Source of the DNA: Calamus simplicifolius
Lineage: Eukaryota; Streptophyta; Magnoliopsida; Arecales; Arecaceae
Assembly: GCA_900491605.1 (NCBI GenBank)
Contig: UESW01003881.1
Span: 1,211,772-1,275,771, forward strand
Length of the DNA: 64,000 nucleotides
Direction: 5' to 3'
The notes below the pieces were generated by a model. It ran no database searches, was not told the DNA's origin, and saw only the letters and a list, made by a program, of their open reading frames with translations. Made by a program: the position numbers and the translations under genes. Positions 56,865 to 64,000 of the stretch are shown piece after piece (positions within the stretch are counted from its first letter, which is position 1; every line of letters begins with the position of its first letter).

Positions 56865-58153
56865 CTATAGGATGTTAGTCCTACGCCAATCTTCCTGGTC
56901 CTTAGTTTGAGTCTGGGTCAAGATACATCTAACCACTCCTAGTAGGTCTTTAGACTTAAATGTTTCCTCCTCTCCGTCGTACTCATCTATCAGATGGGTA
57001 TCAGCCTCATAGACCTCTCCCTCAGGCTTAACTAGGGACTCGGATTCAATCTCAGGTAACCCATTTATATGAAGGGATCTGACTGGGCACTGGCTAATCA
57101 TATGTCTCGGTTTGTTGCATCTAAAGCATTTGATCTGGGGGTTGAAATTTCTTTGGACCTCTACATATTTGCCCTTATCCTCTCTCTGGGGTATAGGGGT
57201 ACTATTCTGGGGTCGACTCAACTCAGTTCGGCTTATACTGAGTCGGCTAGTGTTGGGTCAACTCGGGAAGTTTGGCAGGGGTCTAAGTACTGCGTAGGTC
57301 TGGGACAACTAGGATAGGCCTGGCTAGATCCTGGATATGGGCTAGGGCTCTTGGTAGCCTCTGATCTACGATAGGGTGGCCCTCTCTAAAAACGTTAATA
57401 ATCCCTAGCAACTTGGTAAGCTTCTTCTAAATCATGTGCCCTTCTTAGGTAGAGTTCTCTTTGAATATCTACTCTCAGGCCATACCTAAACTTGGATAGG
57501 ATGACTTCCTCAGACTGAACGATATTACACCTCATGGTATACTCTTGGAATGTAGCAATGTATTCATTCACAGTTTTACTGCCCTGAATTAATCCATGCC
57601 ACTGGTCCAATAGGCTCTGTTCATACGAGGTGGGGACATAATTGGACCTAAGTCTAGCCTTCATGGCATGCCAGGTGACTATGGGGTCTCTTCCCTCTAA
57701 TAATTGCCTTCGCTCTAAAGTTGCCCAGTATAACCTAGCCTGTCGTACTAACTTAAGCTTGGCAAACATAAACTTACGATCTTCAGACATGTCGTACCAG
57801 TCAAAGTACTGGTCCATCCCTTCCTCCCAATCTAGGTAGTCCTTAGGGTCCATAGAGCCATTGAAAGTAGGTGCTTTAAGTCTGACACTTCTAAGGGCTC
57901 TTTCTTCTTGGTCTACTGCCTCATGATTGGGTCTCCTAGGAAGGACATCTAGGACTGGATCAGGTCGAAGTGGTCTCCTAGGGTTTGGCCTTATGTAGAG
58001 GTCAGGCTGTTGGGCTCTCCTAGGATGAGGTGGGGTCTCATGATTAGACTCAGTGTTGGACTCACGGGCTTCTTCTAGGATGCCCAACCTAGTTTCAACT
58101 TGATCGAACCTGGGCCCTAATCTAGCCTCAGATTGCTTGATGTCTTGGTTCAT
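56865..58153 (-). pseudogene. Gypsy-3 gag with zinc knuckle
   Basis: The gag core (58153-57395) contains APTFNGSMDPKDYLDWEEGM, LVRQARLYWATLERRQLLEG, LDQWHGLIQGSKTVNEYIAT and FRYGLRVDIQREL. A break at about 57390-57220 precedes the knuckle CFRCNKPRHMISQCP, where the usual Gly-His spacing residue is Arg-His. Confidence 0.86.
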
Positions 58154-59038
58154 TTGGGCTAGTTGTTCAGTGATGATCCTTAAGTGATCATCAATGCTTT
58201 GATTAGCATGGGTTTAGCCTGTAATGGAGGTGGTGACGGGCGAAAAGATGCTCATGATCTAGTGCACATGCAAGCACAATCAAGCATACAAGACTCAGAC
58301 TGACTCGGACTATGGTATGCTAGACCTAGTCATCCAGAGTAAAGGATTTGGCTTAATGCAAGACAATCTAAGAGTAACTCTTCAATTGGCCAGTTGGGAT
58401 AGGTGGAAGGGGGGAGGCTCGTCCTGTAAATTGCAGGTGCCTAATTAGAATAACCCCAACACTCCGCTTAAGTTGTTTGACATTTGACCTCCCTTCTAGA
58501 CACCAATTTCAGAGCACACGCCAAATTGATTTGTACTAGTCTCCTTCAGTATACTAAACCGACTGTTGGTGTCCCTAGACCTCTAGGGCAAATGTCAATT
58601 AAGTTGCTACTCAGTTTTAGATTAAAGGCTTGGGATCAGAATGCACGGTGGTTGTGTTGGGCCAAGAAAGGGGTCTCAATCCCTTCCTTATCTGATATCA
58701 ATGAAAGACCTTAATATTAATTTAATGCAAATGAATGATATGTAAAACACAAACCCTAATCTATAAATATGTAAATAGTAATAAATCTCAGAATTTTTTT
58801 ATGTTTATGCAGCCAGAAACAATTTGATCTCAAGAATTTTTACATTTTTTATAAGTAATCAGGAATGCAATTAATTCATAGATTGAATTAAATTCTTAGA
58901 AAATAAAGAAAAATACTTTAAATTATAATGAATCTATAGAAATAAATTTCGTAATTTTCTGATGTGTATGCAGGTAAAACAATTCAATTAACAGATGATA
59001 TACTGATAATAACATGAATTAAAATTAAGCCCTAACCT
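58154..59038 (-). other. Gypsy-3 5' leader
   Basis: Untranslated leader between PBS and gag. AT-rich, with no supported gene. Confidence 0.6.
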
Positions 59039-59050
59039 GCTCTGATACCA
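59039..59050 (-). other. Gypsy-3 primer binding site (initiator Met tRNA type)
   Basis: TGGTATCAGAGC on the minus strand, three bases inside the 5' LTR. Confidence 0.93.
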
Positions 59051-59053
59051 AAC

Positions 59054-59793
59054 TGATGCAGGACCGATTTGCATGCAAGTAATTTTTTTTAATGATTAAT
59101 GATTGCAGTTGATTATTCTCCCAAAGTAATAGCCTAAGAGGGATTCAGAAAAATTCACAGTAAATCCGCACACGAAACAGTTCCTAAAAAAATAAAGAAG
59201 AAGGACCGCTGAGGCTAAGAAGCCCCAGTAGGGCTTGCTCTCCTATAATAAAGTTACTAGTAGATTAGAGGGGTATATCTGACAAGAGGGGAAGATCAAA
59301 GTGTTGAAGGGGTTGCTCTGCCTGGCGGATGCGCCCTAGATGACCAAGCCTTTAGCTCACGGATATGCGGCCAAGTATCCGCTGTCCTGTCCTGGATGAT
59401 GATCGCCTTGAATCCTAGATTCGTGGCTACTGAGGGATATGCAAGATCACCATACAAGGGTTAAAGAATTATAGAAAAATTTAGAATAAAGGCAAAGAGA
59501 CAAGGAAGGAGTAGAGAAAAGGAGAGGGCGGCCAAGGTTTCTCCTGGAGACTTGGGATGTTGGCACGCGCAAGAGAAGGGAAACAAGAGCACCAGAGAAC
59601 CAATTAACAAATATCATAATAACTCAAAACTTAGATTGATTGATTAATAATAAAAGATATATCATTCATACAAGAGGGTCTCTTTTATAGAGGAAGAGAC
59701 TTAGGGCCGAAGAAAATACAGTTATGGAAAGAGAAAAAAGAAAAAAAAAGCATCATAATCAAATTTGGCATAAAATCTGCAGCGTCCAGATGT
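59054..59793 (-). repeat. Gypsy-3 5' LTR, truncated
   Basis: Matches 52255 to about 52990 with scattered changes, then diverges at about 59793 into TGGTCGGCTATATAG. About 490 bp of the LTR, including the outer U3 end, is missing. Confidence 0.88.
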
Positions 59794-61090
59794 GGTCGGC
59801 TATATAGAGTCCTATATAGAGTCCGAAGATGCTGAAAAAGTAAATTTGTCCAGTTTGATGTTTGAACCAAATGATAAGACTTTTCCTTTTCTTTTATCAA
59901 TTTTGGAAATAACTCATTGAGTTTAGGATTCTGCAGGCTTGGCCTGCTTTGATGAACCTGGATGAGCATCCTTTCGGCCCATGGGCCTTCTAGCCCATTT
60001 ATTAGTACTAAGTAGGGCAAAAGGATTCTCAATGCTTAGCTTAATATTCAAATTTGGCTGAGAGACACAAGTCTCTGCTTGAGTTTCAGAGTCTAAAAGT
60101 GGCTCAGTTATAGGACCGGCATGCTGACCTCCAATCGGCACGGACCCAGAGCCTTGAAGACCCGACTCCTTACCTATAGTCTTCTAAAGCAAGTCAACAG
60201 CAGGGGAGGCCATTGGCTGAGCAAGAGTGTGGATGCGCCGATGAGCTAACTTCACCAGTTGTTGCCAACCATCAGTCGGGACCGATCGAGGAGCATAACC
60301 AGAAGGGTTGGCAGCCGATTGGGTCTTCCTCTTTGGTTTTGGAGACTAGGCAAGGGAGGTTCTTCGCTGACGAAGGGCCGCCATCCAAGGTCCAAAGTTT
60401 GAAGCAGCCGAAGAAGAATAAGATGCTGGCGGTTGCGAGTAGGGGCCTAAGAGGTGCAGAGACCCACAGTTGGTACAAATCCCCTCCAAATGTTCATAAG
60501 CGAACTGTTGCCAGAAGGGATTACGATTTTCCCTCACTCGGACTCCGGGTCGAAGAGGTTTCCGAAGATCAACTCCGACACATACCCGAGCATAGCCATC
60601 CCTGTTCTTCTCCTTGGTTGAGGTATTGGAGAAGACAAAGATACCAGCCGACGTAAGGATTGAGATCAGAATTTGGTCAGTCCAAAACTCCAATGGCAGA
60701 TTGGACAGCCGAACCCAAAGGAGAGCAGTAGCCACAGAGTCCGCCATCAGGAAGAACTATGATCTCCAATCTTCGGTGGCAATCAATTGGCCGTTAGCTA
60801 CCCATGGCCTCCCTAGGACCAATCCCTTTGCAATAGTATCAGAGAAGCGAAATATATAGCAACGATGAGTCAAACAAATAGCTTTCACTCTTCCAGTACC
60901 TCTGAAGATACCTAGACTATCTTAGGGAAGTAGGACTCTAATTCCGCCATCATAGCTGGCAGAGGGGAAGGGGTAACCCAAGCGAAATGGAAATCTGCAG
61001 ACTTTCTCTAGGGCATCTGTCCCACCTTAACATCATCCACAGCCAAAGGGAATGGGGGGAGACAATGTCAGCCATAATTCGATGGGGTTG
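59794..61090 (-). mobile_element. LINE-B, ORF1 fragment
   Basis: The block at 60747-60346 reads LLWVRLSNLPLEFWTDQILI, GYARVCVGVDLRKPLRPGVR and WQQFAYEHLEGICTNCGSLH. These align with the LINE-A ORF1 blocks WVRLSNLSLKF, GGFARVCLWVDLRRPLRLG and WQQFAYEYLEG. A CxxC of the knuckle is kept. The basic tail follows (60141-59690). The right (5') end, near 61090, is approximate. This is the upstream part of the element whose endonuclease lies at 41346-41994. Confidence 0.82.
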
Positions 61091-63110
61091 GATCATAGAC
61101 ACATAAAGTACTTTGAATGAGCCTCTAGGCTGTAAGACTTCCGACTAGTAATTATTTATTCTCTTGGATCCGGAACTTTATATGGATGTGGAACGTAAAC
61201 TAAAGAGATACCTGCTAACTGATATGAATTATAATTTATATATAAAAAAAAACACTTGACTTGAATTCCAATTATTAGGTTTATGACAAATGGCTCGAAA
61301 GGTTTTATGGACCAACAATGAAAGGAATGGTAGAGAAAGGGAGAGATTGGCATCTCTTGCAAATTCCTTTTAATAGCTCTAGCTTTTTATATGGAAAGGG
61401 GGGAAGAATGTAGGATTAGCACAAGCTAGTCCAGGATAAAAAAACTCCACGTGTTGTTTTAAAATAAATCGACCGACCAAGTCTATTTTAAAGCATGTTT
61501 TGTTTTAATCTTGGATCATATCTAAGCTAGTTTAATCCAATATAAGCTAACTAGGATTTGCAATAAGAGTTAGCATTTAAGAATTGAAGAAAATAGCAGA
61601 CAAAATTAGAATGGTTGAGATTGTGAGATGATGAAAACCACATTGCTAGATATTTGAAGGAGACAAAGAGTTCAAGAATAATTGCATATATATCTACCCA
61701 AAATGGCTCCAATATAATTCAAACAATATATTGCCATCATTAATTCTAATTTCTTGTGGTGTCATACATCGGATATCTCTGTTCTTAACCAATCTTTGAG
61801 TGATAAATCTCTTGAGAATGAAGGCATGGCAATGGTTGGAGGTGAAGAACGTAATCTTTTTGCTTTTGGGTGGACAGTAGCAAAAGCGGTTTCGCCTGGT
61901 GACGGGGATTGCAAAGAAAAATCAAGAAAACCATCGCCCCACATGTTGGAAAAAAGTTTCAAATAAAATAAAAAGAAAGGGTGGAACGCTCGTGAGGCAT
62001 GCGGCTGCGTGGCAATATTCTTGAACGTTCAAAAATAATTTAAATAATTTATTTTTTAAATTATTTTTAAGTAACAGATTTTTAAAGTCAGCTATTGAAG
62101 CTTTTCTGAGCTAAGCTTATTTATAGACTTATAGATTCAGGTCTGAATCTGCTTAGAAAAAAAAATTATTATATTTTTTTTATTGTTACTATTAATTTTT
62201 TTATTGGGCATCTAAAGGAGTCGTTGGGTTGCACCTCTACGCAATCGTACTCATAGTAGAAGGTTCGAATCAAGCTGGATCATTGTACCTTAGAAACAAA
62301 TCGTCGCGAAGAAGTAAAAACTAGTTCTTAGGGCAGTGTCTAACACGTTTAGATCCAGGCACGATTCTTATCTTCTTTTGATTTTAATTTTTTTGTGCAA
62401 TTAAATTTTTAGACTAATATTTTTAGTAATTTTTAGAAAAGAATTTTTGTAAAAATAAAAATATTTTTTAACCGCTAAAGGACTAGTATTACGTTTCGCT
62501 AGAAATTGCAAGGACTTTAATTGTAAGTTATTGAAAAAAAAATCGAAACGTTGACTAGTCCAATGGACAGATCTGGTTCTCTGATTTGAGATATGACCGT
62601 CGAGCGATTGTTACTATTAAATTTGGTTTATGTATTTTTTTTTTATGTAATCTTTTGTCGTTGAAAAGCTCAAAATCGTTAGAATTCATTGGGTTAAAAT
62701 AACTCGTTGTTGGTGAAAGAGGTTTTTCAGTTTGATCTCTGGATTTGTTGGCAGGTTATAAAAGATTTTCTTTTGACATTGAGGACGTATATGTCTATGG
62801 AGTGATCATTTTATTACTATTATTTATTATTATTATTATTTTATTCATGCAATCTATGTGTTTCTCTGTGTGGGTGTCCATTAGTTCATACAAGAATCGA
62901 ATAAGGCTGCTAAGGCATGTTACTTTCATCAATATATGATTCACACTGCATTACAAAAGCATATTGCTTATTTGCGTTCCTGAGTACAGGTTCGCATGCT
63001 TTTAGACTTGTGATCTTATGCAGGTAGTGTTATTTAATGAAGGTTTTCTTCTCTACTGGTGTTCATTTTAAAGAAGATTAATAATAGTTATTGCACGCTG
63101 GTGTTCTCTT
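61091..63110. other. AT-rich intergenic DNA
   Basis: No gene supported. Short open frames at 61156-61362, 61762-61962 (minus) and 61754-61966 (plus) have no recognised domain; the minus frame starting MKLFSNMWGDGFLDFSLQ is the least random-looking but remains unassigned. A tRNA-like box-B motif lies at about 62263. Confidence 0.5.
62205..62400 (+). repeat. Possible tRNA-derived SINE fragment
   Basis: GGTTCGAATCA (about 62263-62273) matches the polymerase III box B (GGTTCGANNCC) in 10 of 11 positions. A weak box A candidate lies 30-45 bp upstream (GTCGTTGGGTTGC). The downstream T-rich tail is unremarkable. No target duplication was found, so this could be chance. Confidence 0.2.
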
Positions 63111-63116
63111 TGATAT

Positions 63117-64000
63117 ATACTCTACTCTACTCAACTCATCTAAGCCTTTTCCGAACTACATGGGGTCGGCTACATGAATCTGCTTCCTCCACTCTGCTCT
63201 AATCAGGATCAAGTCGATATTTAAATTATAAATAGTTATATCTTTTTAAATTATTTTTATTCATTTTAGTTTAGGTCTACCTCTACCACTATCCTTACCA
63301 TAAATTGTTAAAAAATCACTCTTTCTAACTGGAGCATCTAAAGGTCTACGTTGTATATGTCCAAACCATCATAATCGATTTTTTTTAATTTATCTTCAAT
63401 TAAGGCTACTCCTATCATTTCTCTTATATGTTATTTCTAATTCTATCTTTTAAAGTTTTACCACATATCTATCTTAACATACGCATTTCTGTTATACTTA
63501 ATTTATTCACATGTTATTTCAATATTGCCCAACACTCTATTTCACATAGCATAGCTGGCCTAATAGCAGTTTTATAGAATTTTTTTTTAATTTTAATGGG
63601 ATGCGCCGATCGTACAATACTTCCGAAGCACTCCTCCACTTAATCCATCCTGCTTTAACTCTATGATTCACATCTTCACCTATTTTACCTTCTTGCTGGA
63701 TAATTGATTCCAAATACCTAAAATTTTACTCCTTGATATTTCTCGGTTTGCAATCTTTATTAATTTTTTATTTATATTTCTACTCCCACTAAAATTATAT
63801 TTCATGTATTCAGTTTTAGTTCTATTAATCTTAAAAACTAGATTCTAAAGCCTCCCTCCAAATCTCTAGCTTAACATTTACTTCAGATTTAGTTTCATCA
63901 ATTAACACTATACATTTGCAAATAACATACACTATGCAATATCATTTTGAATATGTTTGGTTAATTCATCCATAACTAATACAAAAAGATACGAACTTAA
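63117..64000 (-). mobile_element. RTE-type LINE 3' region, continues beyond window
   Basis: Nearly the same sequence as 1-600 (CTAAGCC, GGTCGGCTACATGAATC, TCTTTCTAACTGGAGCATC, CTACTCCTATCATTTCTC), same strand. On the minus strand it encodes the RTE C-terminal blocks including a KMRRNRLRWFG-like segment and PVRK. The 3' terminus carries short CTACT/CAACT repeats (63120-63140). The rest of the element lies to the right of the window. Confidence 0.8.

Larger units (their letters stand above)
52255..59793 (-). mobile_element. Gypsy-3: chromovirus-type LTR retrotransposon, 5' LTR truncated
   Basis: 3' LTR 52255-53479 and partial 5' LTR 59054 to about 59793, both starting TGATGCAGGACCGATT on the plus strand. 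The PBS TGGTATCAGAGC (initiator Met) lies at 59050-59039. Order: gag, protease, RT, RNase H, integrase, chromodomain, as in chromoviruses. The 5' LTR breaks off after GCGTCCAGATG, where it joins LINE-B ORF1 sequence. RT and protease active sites are altered. Clade within the chromoviruses is not assigned. Confidence 0.9.

Noticed and set aside
61762..61962. Minus-strand 66-codon frame starting MKLFSNMWGDGF
   Set aside because: No recognised domain, no splice or promoter evidence; left unassigned within intergenic DNA.

Overview
The window is nuclear DNA from a flowering plant. It is most likely a monocot: exon 1 of its one host gene is GC-rich, and the repeats are Tat Gypsy, Sirevirus Copia, chromovirus and L1/RTE LINE families. 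I cannot name the species. A commelinid monocot such as a palm is a guess.

Layout. (1) 1-12.6 kb holds the 5' half of one host gene on the minus strand, the GRV2/KAM2 homologue of RME-8 (DNAJC13). Nine exons (12361 down to 1363) join in phase with GT-AG splice sites. They encode about 1310 residues, including an IWN repeat and a GYF_2-type domain. The J domain and C-terminal half lie left of the window. Intron 9 carries a decayed RTE-type LINE. (2) 12.95-18.97 kb is a nearly full-length L1-type LINE with a C-terminal RNase H (LINE-A). (3) 19.5-41.35 kb is a Tat-lineage Gypsy element (Gypsy-1) that has lost its 5' LTR. It is split inside gag by a 10.2-kb Sirevirus-like Copia element (29875-40042, 5-bp target duplication AGGCT, two LTRs, initiator-Met PBS). 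(4) 41.35-61.1 kb is an older L1-type LINE (LINE-B) broken by two more elements: a second Tat element (Gypsy-2, 41995-52230, duplication CCAAT) and a chromovirus (Gypsy-3, 52255 to about 59793, 5' LTR truncated). A 19-bp scrap of LINE-B endonuclease sequence survives between them. (5) 61.1-63.1 kb is AT-rich intergenic DNA with no supported gene. (6) 63.1-64.0 kb is a second RTE-type LINE 3' end running out of the window.

All eight retroelement copies lie on the minus strand, the same strand as GRV2. Their coding regions carry frameshifts and stops. Several active sites are altered: Copia RT reads YIND, Gypsy-3 RT reads YFHD and Gypsy-3 protease reads DSR. None looks autonomous as it stands.

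Two features deserve most attention. First, both Tat elements carry, on the opposite (plus) strand, what looks like a complete gene: a TATA box, exons separated by GT-AG introns, a conserved Transposase_28-type domain followed by Ala/Glu-rich coiled coil, and an AATGAA poly(A)-like signal. In both elements it is followed by a tandem array (141-bp units in Gypsy-1, 49-bp units in Gypsy-2) placed just before the pol 3' end. Second, the Copia element carries an additional sense ORF between pol and the 3' LTR. A cluster of GAGTCGACTC-like palindromes and a TATA-like box precede it, repeating the layout of the element's own LTR promoter region and suggesting a separate internal promoter.
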